Source of the DNA: Nematostella vectensis
Lineage: Eukaryota > Cnidaria > Anthozoa > Actiniaria > Edwardsiidae
Assembly: GCF_932526225.1 (NCBI RefSeq)
Contig: NC_064041.1
Location: 16,925,888 to 16,989,887, forward strand
Length of the DNA: 64,000 nt
Reading direction: 5' to 3'
In this document: positions 12,701 to 27,870 of the stretch, piece by piece
How the letters are laid out: every line of letters begins with the position of its first letter
Numbering within the stretch: position 1 is the stretch's first letter
The notes under the pieces: model-generated
Databases searched by the model: none
Told to the model about the DNA's origin: nothing
Seen by the model: the letters and a program-made list of their open reading frames with translations, nothing else
Made by a program: the position numbers and the translations under genes

Positions 12701-14480
12701 TACTTAATTATACTGTTCTTGGTGTGTCATGACATAAAAAGAAGGTATAGGAACACTTTTATGTACTCTCATCATCTTTGATGTGCTCATGCTTTGTTCA
12801 GGATCCTGCACATATTTTATGCACACAAGAACTAACTAGATTCCTTGGATAACTTGATTAAGTAGATTCTAACATAGAGCATAGCACTCGATAGATTGAT
12901 ATACCTTTTTTTTCCGAGTATACTGTTTTATTTTTACCTAATGTTACTTTTTGGAATTTACATTCGGAAAAAAAATTATCGATTGTAACCTTTTGGAGGT
13001 TACACTCGTAAAACAAATTCCCGAATGTAACCCTGAAGCTTTTCCCGAATGTAACCTCCAGTCCGATGGTGACTTTGCTTGGGATAGTTTACGATACCAA
13101 TAGTATTAAAAGTAATTTTCATTACAATTCCCTTCAGCAATGCCACGTTAGTCTTTCGTTGCTGGCACTTGACTACTAACGCAGCCACCCGGGTTCGATT
13201 CCCGCTGATAGCCTATTTTTTTTTCTTTATTTTTTTTTATTAAATATCGATACTTAATTATACTGTTCTTGGTGTGTCATGACATAAAAAGAAGGTATAG
13301 GAACACTTTTATGTACTCTCAGCATCTTTGATGTGATCATGCTTTGTTCAGGATCCTGTACATATTTTATGCCCACAAGAACTAACTAGATTCCTTGGAT
13401 AACTTGATTAAGTAGATTCTAACATAGAGCATAGCGCTCGATAGATTGATATACCTTTTTTTCCGTGTTTTCTGTTTTATTTTTCCAAATAATACTTTTT
13501 GGAATTTACATTCGGAAAAAAAATTAACGATTGTAATCTTTTGGAGGTTACACTCGTAAAACAAATTCCCGAATGTAACCCTTAAGCTTTTCCCGAATGT
13601 AACCTTCAGTCCGATGGTGACTTTGATTGGGATAGTTTACGATACCAATAGTATTAAAAGTAATTTTCATTACAATTCCCTTCAGCAATGCCACGTTTGT
13701 CTTTAGTTGCGGGCACTTGACTACTAACGCAGCCACCCGGGTTCGATTCCCGCTGATAGCATATTATTTTTCTTTATTTTTTTTATTAAATATCGATACT
13801 TCATTATACTGTTCTTGGTGTGTCATGACATAAAAAGAAGGTATAGGAACACTTTTATGTACTCTCAGCATCTTTGATGTGATCATGCTTTGTTCAGGAT
13901 CCTGTACATATTTTATGCCCACAAGAACTAACTAGATTCCTTGGATAACTTGATTAAGTAGATTCTAACATAGAGCATAGCGCTCGATAGATTGATATAC
14001 CTTTTTTTCCGTGTTTTCTGTTTTATTTTTCCAAATGTTACTTTTTGGAATTTACATTCGGAAAAAAAAATTAACGATTGTAACCTTTTGGAGGTTACAC
14101 TCGTAAAACAAATTCCCGAATGTAACCCTTAAGCTTTTCCCGAATGTAACCTCCAGTCCGATGGTGACTTTGATTGGGATAGTTTACGATACCAATAGTA
14201 TTAAAAGTAATTTTCATTACAATTCCCTTCAGCAATGCCACGTTAGACTTTCGTTGCGGGCACTTGACTACTAACGCAACGAGCCGGGTTCGATTCCCGC
14301 TGATAGCTTTTTTTTTTCTTTACTTTTTTATTAAATATCGATACTTAATTATACTGTTCTTGGTGTGTCATGACATAAAAAGAAGGTATAGGGACATTTT
14401 TATGTACTCTCAGCATCTTTGATGTGCTCATGCTTTGTTCAGGATCCTGTACATATTTTATGCACACAAGAACTAACTAG
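9791..14480 (+). repeat. Higher-order block B, copy 1
   Basis: B boxes start at 9911, 10448, 10997, 11545, 12095, 12643, 13192, 13740 and 14287. The block matches 44780-48900 unit for unit, including rare variants such as the CGTTTGTC form near 13694 (48132 in copy 2) and the altered TAGC plus T-tract near 14306 (48744). The exception is that copy 2 lacks one unit equivalent across 11545-12643. The first unit (9911-10448) is of the short class. Similarity ends near 14480, where copy 2 changes from CTTGGATAAC to CTTGAATAAC. No gene is present. Confidence 0.85.
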
Positions 14481-15379
14481 ATTCCTTGGATAACTTGATT
14501 AAGTAGATTCTAGCATAGAGCATAGCGCTCGATAGATTGATATACCTTTTTTTCCGAGTATACTGTTTTATTTTTCCTAATGTTACTTTTTGGAATTTAC
14601 ATTCGGACAAAAAAATTATCGATTGTAACCTTTTGGAGGTTACACTCGTAAAACAAATTCCCGAATGTAACCCTGAAGCTTTTCCCGAATGTAACCTCCA
14701 GTCCGATGGTGACTTTGCTTGGGATAGTTTACGATACCAATAGTATTAAAAGTAATTTTCATTACAATTCCCTTCAGCAATGCCACGTTAGTCTTTCGTT
14801 GCTGGCACTTGACTACTAACGCAGCAACCCGGGTTCGATTCCCGCTGATAGCCTATTTTTTTTTCTTTATTTTTTTTATTAAATATCGATACTTAATTAT
14901 ACTGTTCTTGGTGTGTCATGACATAAAAAGAAGGTATAGGAACACTTTTATGTACTCTCAGCATCTTTGATGTGCTCATGCTTTGTTCAGGATCCTGTAC
15001 ATATTTTATGCACACAAGAACTAACTAGATTCTTTGGATAACTTGATTAAGTAGATTCTAACATAGAGCATAGCGCTCGATAGATTGATATACCTTTTTT
15101 TCCGAGTATACTGTTTTATTATTCCTAATGTTACTTTTTGGAATTTACATTCGGACAAAAAAATTATCGATTGTAACCTTTTGGAGGTTACACTCGTAAA
15201 ACAAATTCCCGGATGTAACCCTGAAGCTTTTCCCAAATGTAACCTCCAGTCCGATGGTGACTTTGATTGGGATAGTTTACGATACCAATAGTATTAAAAG
15301 TAATTTTCATTACAATTCCCTTCAGCAATGCCACGTTAGTCTTTCGTTGCGGGCACTTGACTACTAACGCAGCGACGTG
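14481..15379 (+). repeat. Linking unit 28, hybrid character
   Basis: The B box is at 14832. This unit carries TATTATTCC near 15118, a marker otherwise found in the short, deleted class, yet keeps the full-length GGACAAAAAAATTATCG segment near 15152. It therefore looks like a conversion or exchange product between two classes, or an ancestor of the deleted class. The following tRNA-like segment has GTTCCATTCC in place of the intact B box at 15380. No gene is present. Confidence 0.6.
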
Positions 15380-18300
15380 GGTTCCATTCCCGCTGATAGC
15401 CTATTTTTTTTTTTATTTTTTTTTTTAAATATCGATATTTAATTATACTGTTCTTGGTGTGTCATGACATAAAAAGAAGGTATAGGGACATTTTTATATA
15501 CTCTAAGCATCTTTGATGTGCTCATGCTTTGTTCAGGATCCTGTACATATTTTATGCACACAAGAACTAACTAGATTCCTTGGATAACTTGATTAAGTAG
15601 ATTCTAACATAGAGCATAGCGCTCGATAGATTGATATACCTTTTTTTCCGAGTATACTGTTTTATTATTCCTAATGTTACTTTTTGGAATTTACATTCGG
15701 AAAAAAAATAACCTTTTGGAGGTTAGACTCGTAAAACAAATTCCCGAATGTAACCCTGAAGCTTTTCCCGAATGTAACCTCCAGTCCGATGGTGACTTTG
15801 CTTGGGATAGTTTACGATACCAATAGTATTAAAAGTAATTTTCATTACAATTCCCTTCATCAATACCACGTTAGTCTTTCGTTGCGGGCACTTGACTACT
15901 AACGCAGCGACCCGGGTTCGATTCCCGCTGATAGCCTATTTTTTTTTTTTACTTTTTTTTTAAAATATCGATACTTAATTATACTGTTCTTGGTGTGTCA
16001 TGACATAAAAAGAAGGAATAGGGACATTTTTATGTACTCTCAACATCTTTGATGTGCTCATGCTTTGTTCAGGATCCTGTACATATTTTATGCACACAAG
16101 AACTAACTAGATTCCTTGGATAACTTGATTAAGTAGATTCTAACATAGAGCATAGCGCTCGATAGATTGATATACCTTTTTTTCCGAGTATACTGTTTTA
16201 TTTTTCCTAATGTTACTTTTTGGAATTTACATTCGGACAAAAAAATTATCGATTGTAACCTTTTGGAGGTTACACTCGTAAAACAAATTCCCGAATGTAA
16301 CCCTGAAGCTTTTCCGGAATGTAACCTCCAGTCCGATGGTGACTTTGCTTGGGATAGTTTACGATACCAATAGTATTAAAAGTAATTTTCATTACAATTC
16401 CCTTCAGCAATGCCACGTTAGTCTTTCGTTGCTGGCACTTGACTACTAACGCAGCAACCCGGGTTCGATTCCCGGTGATAGCCTATTTTTTTTCTTTATT
16501 TTTTTTATTAAATATCGATACTTAATTATACTGTTCTTGGTGTGTCATGACATAAAAAGAAGGTATAGGAACACTTTTATGTACTCTCAGCATCTTTGAT
16601 GTGCTCATGCTTTGTTCAGGATCCTGCACATATTTTATGCACACAAGAACTAACTAGATTCCTTGGATAACTTGATTAAGTAGATTCTAACATAGAGCAT
16701 AGCACTCGATAGATTGATATACCTTTTTTCCGAGTATACTGTTTTATTTTTTCCTAATGTTACTTTTTGGAATTTACATTCGGAAAAAAAATTATCGATT
16801 GTAACCTTTTGGAGGTTACACTCGTAAAACAAATTCCCGAATGTAACCCTGAAGCTTTTCCCGAATGTAACCTCCAGTCCGATGGTGACTTTGCTTGGGA
16901 TAGTTTACGATACCAATAGTATTAAAAGTATTTTTCATTACAATTCCCTTCATCAATACCACGTTAGTCTTTCGTTGCGGGCACTTGACTACTAACGCAG
17001 CGACCCGGGTTCGATTCCCGCTGATAGCCTATTTTTTTACTTTATTTTATTTTTTTTTTTAAATGTCGATACTTAATTATACTGTTCTTGGTGTGTCATG
17101 ACATAAAAAGAAGGTATAGGGACATTTTTATGTACTCTCAGCATCTTTGATGTGCTCATGCTTTGTTCAGGATCCTGTACATATTTTATGCACACAAGAA
17201 CTAACTAGATTCCTTGAATAACTTGATTAAGTAGATTCTAACATAGAGCATAGCGCTCGATAGATTGATATACCTTTTTTTCCGAGTATACTGTTTTATT
17301 TTTCCTAATGTTACTTTTTGGAATTTACATTCGGAAAAAAAATTATCGATTGTAACCTTTTGGAGGTTACACTCGTAAAACAAATTCCCGAATGTAACCC
17401 TGAAGCTTTTCCCGAATGTAACCTCCAGTCCGATGGTGACTTTACTTGGGATAGTTTACGATACCAATAGTATTAAAAGTAATTTTCATTACAATTCCCT
17501 TCAGCAATGCCACGTTAGTCTTTCGTTGCTGGCACTTGACTACTAACGCAGCGACCCGGGTTCGATTCCCGCTGATAGCCTATTTTTTTTTCTTTATTTT
17601 TTTTATTAAATATCGATACTTAATTATACTGTTCTTGGTGTGTCATGACATAAAAAGAAGGTATAGGAACACTTTTATGTACTCTCAGCATCTTTGATGT
17701 GCTCATGCTTTGTTCAGGATCCTGTACATTTTTTATGCACACAAGAACTAACTAGATTCCTTGGATAACTTGATTAAGTAGATTCTAACATAGAGCATAG
17801 CGCTCGATAGATTGATATACCTTTTTTTCCGAGTATACTGTTTTATTTTTCCTAATGTTACTTTTTGGAATTTACATTCGGAAAAAAAATTATCGATTGT
17901 AACCTTTTGGAGGTTACACTCGTAAAACAAATTCCCGAATGTAACCCTGAAGCTTTTCCCGAATGTAACCTCCAGTCCGATGGTGACTTTGCTTGGGATA
18001 GTTTACGATACCAATAGTATTAAAAGTAATTTTCATTACAATTCCCTTCAGCAATGCCACGTTAGTCTTTCGTTGCTGGCACTTGACTACTAACGCAGCG
18101 ACCCGGGTTCGATTCCCGCTGATAGCCTATTTTTTTTTCTTTATTTTTTTTATTAAATATCGATATTTAATTATACTGTTCTTGGTGTGTCATGACATAA
18201 AAAGAAGGTATAGGGACATTTTTATATACTCTAAGCATCTTTGATGTGCTCATGCTTTGTTCAGGATCCTGTACATATTTTATGCACACAAGAACTAACT

Positions 18301-20835
18301 AGATTCCTTGGATAACTTGATTAAGTAGATTCTAACATAGAGCATAGCGCTCGATAGATTGATATACCTTTTTTTCCGAGTATACTGTTTTATTATTCCT
18401 AATGTTACTTTTTGGAATTTACATTCGGAAAAAAAATAACCTTTTGGAGGTTAGACTCGTAAAACAAATTCCCGAATGTAACCCTGAAGCTTTTCCCGAA
18501 TGTAACCTCCAGTCCGATGGTGACTTTGCTTGGGATAGTTTACGATACCAATAGTATTAAAAGTAATTTTCATTACAATTCCCTTCATCAATACCACGTT
18601 AGTCTTTCGTTGCGGGCACTTGACTACTAACGCAGCGACCCGGGTTCGATTCCCGCTGATAGCCTATTTTTTTTCTTTACTTTTTTTTTAAAATATCGAT
18701 ACTTAATTATACTGTTCTTGGTGTGTCATGACATAAAAAGAAGGAATAGGGACATTTTTATGTACTCTCAACATCTTTGATGTGCTCATGCTTTGTTCAG
18801 GATCCTGTACATATTTTATGCACACAAGAACTAACTAGATTCCTTGGATAACTTGATTAAGTAGATTCTAACATAGAGCATAGCGCTCGATAGATTGATA
18901 TACCTTTTTTTCCGAGTATACTGTTTTATTTTTCCTAATGTTACTTTTTGGAATTTACATTCGGACAAAAAAATTATCGATTGTAACCTTTTGGAGGTTA
19001 CACTCGTAAAACAAATTCCCGAATGTAACCCTGAAGCTTTTCCGGAATGTAACCTCCAGTCCGATGGTGACTTTGCTTGGGATAGTTTACGATACCAAAA
19101 GTATTAAAAGTAATTTTCATTACAATTCCCTTCAGCAATGCCACGTTAGTCTTTCGTTGCTGGCACTTGACTACTAACGCAGCAACCCGGGTTCGATTCC
19201 CGGTGATAGCCTATTTTTTTTTCTTTATTTTTTTTATTAAATATCGATACTTAATTATACTGTTCTTGGTGTGTCATGACATAAAAAGAAGGTATAGGAA
19301 CACTTTTATGTACTCTCAGCATCTTTGATGTGCTCATGCTTTGTTCAGGATCCTGCACATATTTTATGCACACAAGAACTAACTAGATTCCTTGGATAAC
19401 TTGATTAAGTAGATTCTAACATAGAGCATAGCACTCGATAGATTGATATACCTTTTTTCCGAGTATACTGTTTTATTTTTTCCTAATGTTACTTTTTGGA
19501 ATTTACATTCGGAAAAAAAATTATCGATTGTAACCTTTTGGAGGTTACACTCGTAAAACAAATTCCCGAATGTAACCCTGAAGCTTTTCCCGAATGTAAC
19601 CTCCAGTCCGATGGTGACTTTGCTTGGGATAGTTTACGATACCAATAGTATTAAAAGTAATTTTCATTACAATTCCCTTCATCAATACCACGTTAGTCTT
19701 TCGTTGCGGGCACTTGACTACTAACGCAGCGACCCGGGTTCGATTCCCGCTGATAGCCTATTTTTTTACTTTATTTTATTTTTTTTTTTTAATGTCGATA
19801 CTTAATTATACTGTTCTTGGTGTGTCATGACATAAAAAGAAGGTATAGGGACATTTTTATGTACTCTCAGCATCTTTGATGTGCTCATGCTTTGTTCAGG
19901 ATCCTGTACATATTTTATGCACACAAGAACTAACTAGATTCCTTGAATAACTTGATTAAGTAGATTCTAACATAGAGCATAGCGCTCGATAGATTGATAT
20001 ACCTTTTTTTCCGAGTATACTGTTTTATTTTTCCTAATGTTACTTTTTGGAATTTACATTCGGAAAAAAAATTATCGATTGTAACCTTTTGGAGGTTACA
20101 CTCGTAAAACAAATTCCCGAATGTAACCCTGAAGCTTTTCCCGAATGTAACCTCCAGTCCGATGGTGACTTTACTTGGGATAGTTTACGATACCAATAGT
20201 ATTAAAAGTAATTTTCATTACAATTCCCTTCAGCAATGCCACGTTAGTCTTTCGTTGCTGGCACTTGACTACTAACGCAGCGACCCGGGTTCGATTCCCG
20301 CTGATAGCCTATTTTTTTTTCTTTATTTTTTTTTATTAAATATCGATACTTAATTATACTGTTCTTGGTGTGTCATGACATAAAAAGAAGGTATAGGAAC
20401 ACTTTTATGTACTCTCAGCATCTTTGATGTGCTCATGCTTTGTTCAGGATCCTGTACATTTTTTATGCACACAAGAACTAACTAGATTCCTTGGATAACT
20501 TGATTAAGTAGATTCTAACATAGAGCATAGCTCTCGATAGATTGATATACCTTTTTTTCCGAGTATACTGTTTTATTTTTCCTAATGTTACTTTTTGGAA
20601 TTTACATTCGGAAAAAAAATTATCGATTGTAACCTTTTGGAGGTTACACTCGTAAAACAAATTCCCGAATGTAACCCTGAAGCTTTTCCCGAATGTAACC
20701 TCCAGTCCGATGGTGACTTTGCTTGGGATAGTTTACGATACCAATAGTATTAAAAGTAATTTTCATTACAATTCCCTTCAGCAATGCCACGTTAGTCTTT
20801 CGTTGCTGGCACTTGACTACTAACGCAGCGACCCG
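15380..20835 (+). repeat. Tandem 5-unit higher-order repeat, ~2726 bp
   Basis: Two copies lie head to tail. B boxes are at 15380, 15915, 16462, 17008 and 17559, then 18106, 18643, 19190, 19737 and 20288. Interval series match (535, 547, 546, 551, 547 against 537, 547, 547, 551, 548). Shared diagnostic variants include GGTTAGACTCG in the first unit (near 15721 and 18449), AAGGAATAGGG in the second (16014 and 18741) and AAATGTCGAT or AATGTCGAT in the fourth. Units from 17559 on also match 49268-53000 and the sister copy downstream. No gene is present. Confidence 0.85.
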
Positions 20836-23800
20836 GGTTCGATTCCCGCTGATAGCCTATTTTTTTTCTTTATTTTTTTTATTAAATATCGATACTTAAT
20901 TATACTGTTCTTGGTGTGTCATGACATAAAAAGAAGGTATAGGAACACTTTTATGTACTCTCAGCATCTTTGATGTGCTCATGCTTTGTTCAGGATCCTG
21001 TACATTTTTTATGCACACAAGAACTAACTAGATTCCTTGGATAACTTGATTAAGTAGATTCTAACATAGAGCATAGCGCTCGATAGATTGATATACCTTT
21101 TTTTCCGAGTATACTGTTTTATTTTTCCTAATGTTACTTTTTGGAAATTACATTCGGAAAAAAAGTTATCGATTGTAACCTTTTGGAGGTTACACTCGTA
21201 AAACAAATTCCCGGATGTAACCCTGAAGCTTTTCCCGAATGTAACCTCCAGTCCGATGGTGACTTTGATTGGGATAGTTTACGATACCAATAGTATTAAA
21301 AGTAATTTTCATTACAATTCCCTTCAGCAATGCCACGTTAGTCTTTCGTTGCTGGCACTTGACTACTAACGCAGCGACCCGGGTTTGATTCCCGCTGATA
21401 GCCTATTTTTTTTTTTCTTTATTTTTTTTTATTAAATATCGATACTTAATTATACTGTTCTTGGTGTGTCATGACATAAAAAGAAGGTATAGGAACACTT
21501 TTATGTACTCTCAGCATCTTTGATGTGCTCATGCTTTGTTCAGGATCCTGTACATATTTTATGCACACAAGAACTAACTAGATTCCTTGAAAAACTTGAT
21601 TAAGTAGATTCTAACATAGAGCATAGCGCTCGATAGATTGATATACCTTTTTTTCAGAGTATACTGTTTTATTTTTCCTAATATTTCTTTTTTGAATTTA
21701 CATTCGGAAAAAAAAATATCGATGGTATCCTTTTGGAGGTTACACTCGTAAAACAAATTCCCGAATGTAACCCTGAAGCTTTTCCCGAATGTAACCTCCA
21801 GTCCGATGGTGACTTTACTTGGGATAGTTTACGATACCAATAGTATTAAAAGTAATTTTCATTACAATTCCCTTCAGCAATGCCACGTTAGTCTTTCGTT
21901 GCGGGCACTTGACTACTAACGCAGCGACCCGGGTTCGATTCCCGCTGATAGCCTATTTTTTATTTATTTTTTTTTAAATCGATACTTAATTATACTGTTC
22001 TTGGTGTGTCATGACATAAAAAGAAGGTATAGGAACACTTTTATGTACTCTCAGCATCTTTGATGTGCTCATGCTTTGTTCAGGATCCTGCACATATTTT
22101 ATGCACACAAGAACTAACTAGATTCCTTGGATAACTTGATTAAGTAGATTCTAACATAGAGCATAGCACTCGATAGATTGATATACCTTTTTTTCCGAGT
22201 ATACTGTTTTATTTTTTCCTAATGTTACTTTTTGGAATTTACATTCGGAAAAAAAATTATCGATTGTAACCTTTTGGAGGTTACACTCGTAAAACAAATT
22301 CCCGAATGTAACCCTGAAGCTTTTCCCGAATGTAACCTCCAGTCCGATGGTGACTTTGCTTGGGATAGTTTACGATACCAATAGTATTAAAAGTAATTTT
22401 CATTACAATTCCCTTCAGCAATGCCACGTTAGTCTTTCGTTGCGGGCACTTGACTACTAACGCAGCGACCCGGGTTCGATTCCCGCTGATAGCCTATTTT
22501 TTTTTCTTTATTTTTTTTATTAAATATCGATACTTAATTATACTTTTCTTGGTGTGTCATGACATAAAAAGAAGGTATAGGAACACTTTTATGTACTCTC
22601 AGCATCTTTGATGTGATCATGCTTTGTTCAGGATCCTGTACATATTTTATGCCCACAAGAACTAACTAGATTCCTTGGATAACTTGATTAAGTAGATTCT
22701 AACATAGAGCATAGCGCTCGATAGATTGATATACCTTTTTTTCCGAGTTTTCTGTTTTATTTTTCCTAATGTTACTTTTGGTAATTTACATTCGGAAAAA
22801 AAATTATCGATTGTAACCTTTTGGAGGTTACACTCGTAAAACAAATTCCCGAATGTAACCCTGAAGCTTTTCCCGAATGTAACCTAAAGTCCGATGGTGA
22901 CTTTGCTTGGGATAGTTTACGATACCAATAGTATTAAAAGTAATTTTCATTACAATTCCCTTCAGCAATGCCACGTTAGTCTTTCGTTGCTGGCACTTGA
23001 CTACTAACGCAGCCACCCGGGTTTGATTCCCGCTGATAGCCTATTTTTTTTTCTTTATTTTTTTTTATTAAATATTGATACTTAATTATACTGTTCTTGG
23101 TGTGTCATGACATAAAAAGAAGGTATAGGAACACTTTTATGTACTCTCAGCATCTTTGATGTGCTCATGCTTTGTTCAGGATCCTGTACATATTTTATGC
23201 ACACAAGAACTAACTAGATTCCTTGAATAACTTGATTAAGTAGATTCTAACATAGAGCATAGCGCTCGATAGATTGATATACCTTTTTTTCAGAGTATAC
23301 TGTTTTATTTTTCCTAATATTTCTTTTTTGAATTTACATTCGGAAAAAAAATTATCGATGGTATCCTTTTGGAGGTTACACTCGTAAAACAAATTCCCGA
23401 ATGTAACCCTGAAGCTTTTCCCGAATGTAACCTCCAGTCCGATGGTGACTTTACTTGGGATAGTTTACGATACCAATAGTATTAAAAGTAATTTTCATTA
23501 CAATTCCCTTCAGCAATGCCACGTTAGTCTTTCGTTGCGGGCACTTGACTACTAACGCAGCGACCCGGGTTCGATTCCCGCTGATAGCCTATTTTTTATT
23601 TTTTTTTTTTTAAATCGATACTTAATTATACTGTTCTTGGTGTGTCATGACATAAAAAGAAGGTATAGGAACACTTTTATGTACTCTCAGCATCTTTGAT
23701 GTTCTCATGCTTTGTTCAGGATCCTGCACATATTTTATGCACACAAGAACTAACTAGATTCCTTGGATAACTTGATTAAGTAGATTCTAACATAGAGCAT

Positions 23801-25100
23801 AGCACTCGATAGATTGATATACCTTTTTTTCCGAGTATACTGTTTTTTTTTTTCCTAATGTTACTTTTTGGAATTTACATTCGGAAAAAAAATTATCGAT
23901 TGTAACCTTTTGGAGGTTACACTCGTAAAACAAATTCCCGAATGTAACCCTGAAGCTTTTCCCGAATGTAACCTCCAGTCCGATGGTGACTTTGCTTGGG
24001 ATAGTTTACGATACCAATAGTATTAAAAGTAATTTTCATTACAATTCCCTTCAGCAATGCCACGTTAGTCTTTCGTTGCTGGCACTTAACTACTAACGCA
24101 GCCACCCGGGTTCGATTCCCGCTGATAGCCTATTTTTTTTTCTTTATTTTTTTTATTAAATATCGATACTTCATTATACTGTTCTTGGTGTGTCACGACA
24201 TAAAAAGAAGGTATAGGAACACTTTTATGTACTCTCAGCATCTTTGATGTGCTCATGCTTTGTTCAGGATCCTGTACATATTTTATGCACACAAGAACTA
24301 ACTAGATTCCTTGAATAACTTGATTAAGTAGATTCTAACATAGAGCATAGCGCTCGATAGATTGATATACCTTTTTTTCAGAGTATACTGTTTTATTTTT
24401 CCTAATATTTCTTTTTTGAATTTACATTCGGAAAAAAAATTATCGATGGTAACCTTTTGGAGGTTACACTCGTAAAACAAATTCCCGAATGTAACCCTGA
24501 AGCTTTTCCCGAATGTAACCTCCAGTCCGATGGTGACTTTACTTGGGATAGTTTACGATACCAATAGTATTAAAAGTAATTTTCATTACAATTCCCTTCA
24601 GCAATGCCACGTTAGTCTTTCGTTGCGGGCACTTGACTACTAACGCAGCGACCCGGGTTCGATTCCCGCTGATAGCCTATTTTTTATTTTTTTTTTTTAA
24701 ATCGATACTTAATTATACTGTTCTTGGTGTGTCATGACATAAAAAGAAGGTATAGGAACACTTTTATGTACTCTCAGCATCTTTGATGTGCTCATGCTTT
24801 GTTCAGGATCCTGCACATATTTTATGCACACAAGAACTAACTAGATTCCTTGGATAACTTGATTAAGTAGATTCTAACATAGAGCATAGCACTCGATAGA
24901 TTGATATACCTTTTTTTCCGAGTATACTGTTTTTTTTTTTCCTAATGTTACTTTTTGGAATTTACATTCGGAAAAAAAATTATCGATTGTAACCTTTTGG
25001 AGGTTACACTCGTAAAACAAATTCCCGAATGTAACCCTGAAGCTTTTCCCGAATGTAACCTCCAGTCCGATGGTGACTTTGCTTGGGATAGTTTACGATA
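20836..25100 (+). repeat. Mixed units 39-46 with 2- and 3-unit sub-repeats
   Basis: B boxes start at 20836, 21382, 21932, 22473, 23020, 23568, 24109 and 24656. Two classes alternate. One carries CAGAGTATACTG plus AATATTTCTTTTTTGAA (21382, 23020, 24109). The other has a shortened T-tract followed directly by AAATCGATAC, with intervals of 540-541 bp (21932, 23568, 24656). 22473-24200 matches 27926-29700 at an offset of about 5454 bp. The unit at 23020 has the private form AAATATTGATAC. No gene is present. Confidence 0.75.
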
Positions 25101-27870
25101 CCAATAGTATTAAAAGTAATTTTCATTACAATTCCCTTCAGCAATGCCACGTTAGTCTTTCGTTGCTGGCACTTGACTACTAACGCAGCGACCCGGGTTC
25201 GATTCCCGCTGATAGCCTATTTTTTTTTCTTTATTTTTTTTATTAAATATCGATACTTCATTATACTGTTCTTGGTGTGTCATGACATAAAAAGAAGGTA
25301 TAGGAACACTTTTATGTACTCTCAGCATCTTTGATGTGATCATGCTTTGTTCAGGATCCTGTACATATTTTATGCCCACAAGAACTAACTAGATTCCTTG
25401 GATAACTTGATTAAGTAGATTCTAACATATAGCATAGCACTCGATAGATTGATATACCTTTTTTTCCGAGTATACTGTTTTATTTTTTCCTAATGTTACT
25501 TTTTGGAATTTACATTCGGAAAAAAAATTATCGATTGTAACCTTTTGGAGGTTACACTCGTAAAACAAATTCCCGAATGTAACCCTGAAGCTTTTCCCGA
25601 ATGTAACCTCCAGTCCGATGGTGACTTTGCTTGGGATAGTTTACGATACCAATAGTATTAAAAGTAATTTTCATTACAATTCCCTTCAGCAATGCCACGT
25701 TAGTCTTTCGTTGCTGGCACTTGACTACTAACGCAGCGACCCGGGTTCGATTCCCGCTGATAGCCTATTTTTTTTTCTTTATTTTTTTTATTAAATATCG
25801 ATACTTAATTATACTGTTCTTGGTGTGTCATGACATAAAAAGAAGGTATAGGAACACTTTTATGTACTCTCAGCATCTTTGATGTGATCATGCTTTGTTC
25901 AGGATCCTGTACATATTTTATGCCCACAAGAACTAACTAGATTCCTTGGATAACTTGATTAAGTAGATTCTAACATAGAGCATAGCGCTCGATAGATTGA
26001 TATACCTTTTTTTCCGAGTTTTCTGTTTTTTTTTTTCCTAATGTTACTTTTGGGAATTTACATTCGGAAAAAAAATTATCGATTGTAACCTTTTGGAGGT
26101 TACACTCGTAAAACAAATTCCCGAATGTAACCCTGAAGCTTTTCCCGAATGTAACCTCCAGTCCGATGGTGACTTTGCTTGGGATAGTTTACGATACCAA
26201 TAGTATTAAAAGTAATTTTCATTACAATTCCCTTCAGCAATGCCACGTTAGTCTTTCGTTGCTGGCACTTGACTACTAACGCAGCCACCCGGGTTTGATT
26301 CCCGCTGATAGCCTATTTTTTTTTTCTTTATTTTTTTTTATTAAATATCGATACTTAATTATACTGTTCTTGGTGTGTCATGACATAAAAAGAAGGTATA
26401 GGAACACTTTTATGTACTCTCAGCATCTTTGATGTGCTCATGCTTTGTTCAGGATCCTGTACATATTTTATGCACACAAGAACTAACTAGATTCCTTGAA
26501 TAACTTGATTAAGTAGATTCTAACATAGAGCATAGCGCTCGATAGATTGATATACCTTTTTTTCAGAGTATACTGTTTTATTTTTCCTAATATTTCTTTT
26601 TTGAATTTACATTCGGAAAAAAAATTATCGATGGTATCCTTTTGGAGGTTACACTCGTAAAACAAATTCCCGGATGTAACCCTGAAGCTTTTCCCGAATG
26701 TAACCTCCAGTCCGAAGGTGACTTTACTTGGGATAGTTTACGATACCAATAGTATTAAAAGTAATTTTCATTACAATTCCCTTCAGCAATGCCACGTTAG
26801 TCTTTCGTTGCGGGCACTTGACTACTAACGCAGCGACGTGGGTTCGATTCCCCCTGATAGCCTATTTTTTTTTATTTTTTTTTTTTAAATATCGATATTT
26901 AATTATACTGTTCTTGGTGTGTCATGACATAAAAAGAAGGTATAGGGACATTTTTATATACTCTAAGCATCTTTGATGTGCTCATGCTTTGTTCAGGATC
27001 CTGTACATATTTTATGCACACAAGAACTAACTAGATTCCTTGGATAACTTGATTAAGTAGATTCTAACATAGAGCATAGCGCTCGATAGATTGATATACC
27101 TTTTTTTCCGAGTATACTCTTTTATTATTCCTACTGTTACTTTTTGGAATTTACATTCGGAAAAAAAATAACCTTTTGGAGGTTACACTCGTAAAACAAA
27201 TTCCCGAATGTAACCCTGAAGCTTTTCCCGAATGTAACCTCCAGTCCGATAATGACTTTGCTTGGGATAGTTTACGATACCAATAGTATTAAAACTAATT
27301 TTCATTACAATTCCCTTCATCAATACCACGTTAGTCTTTCGTTGCGGGCACTTGACTACTAACGCAGCGACCCGGGTTCGATTCCCGCTGATAGCCTATT
27401 TTTTTACTTTATTTTTTTTTTTTTTTAAATATCGATACTTAATTATACTGTTCTTGGTGTGTCATGACATAAAAAGAAGGTGTAGGGACATTTTTATGTA
27501 CTCTCAACATCTTTGATGTGCTCATGCTTTGTTCAGGATCCTGTACATATTTTATGCACACAAGAACTAACTAGATTCCTTGGATAACTTGATTAAGTAG
27601 ATTCTAACATAGAGCATAGCGCTCGATAGATTGATATACCTTTTTTTCAGAGTATACTGTTTTTTTTTTCCTAATGTTACTTTTTGGAATTTACATTCGG
27701 ACAAAAAAATTATCGATTGTAACCTTTTGGAGGTTACACTCGTAAAACAAATTCCCGAATGTAACCCTGAAGCTTTTCCGGAATGTAACCTCCAGTCCGA
27801 TGGTGACTTTGCTTGGGATAGTTTACGATACCAATAGTATTAAAAGTAATTTTCATTACAATTCCCTTCA
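25101..27870 (+). repeat. Higher-order block D, copy 1
   Basis: B boxes start at 25196, 25744, 26292, 26841 and 27375. The block matches 31100-33880 at an offset of 6009-6010 bp. Shared rare variants include AACATATAGCATAGC (25427 and 31437), TCCGAAGGTGAC (26711 and 32721) and TCCGATAATGAC (27246 and 33256). The match ends near 27870, where this copy reads CATCAATACCACG and the other reads CAGCAATGCCACG. The part from 26783 is also the equivalent of window positions 1-1080. No gene is present. Confidence 0.85.
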
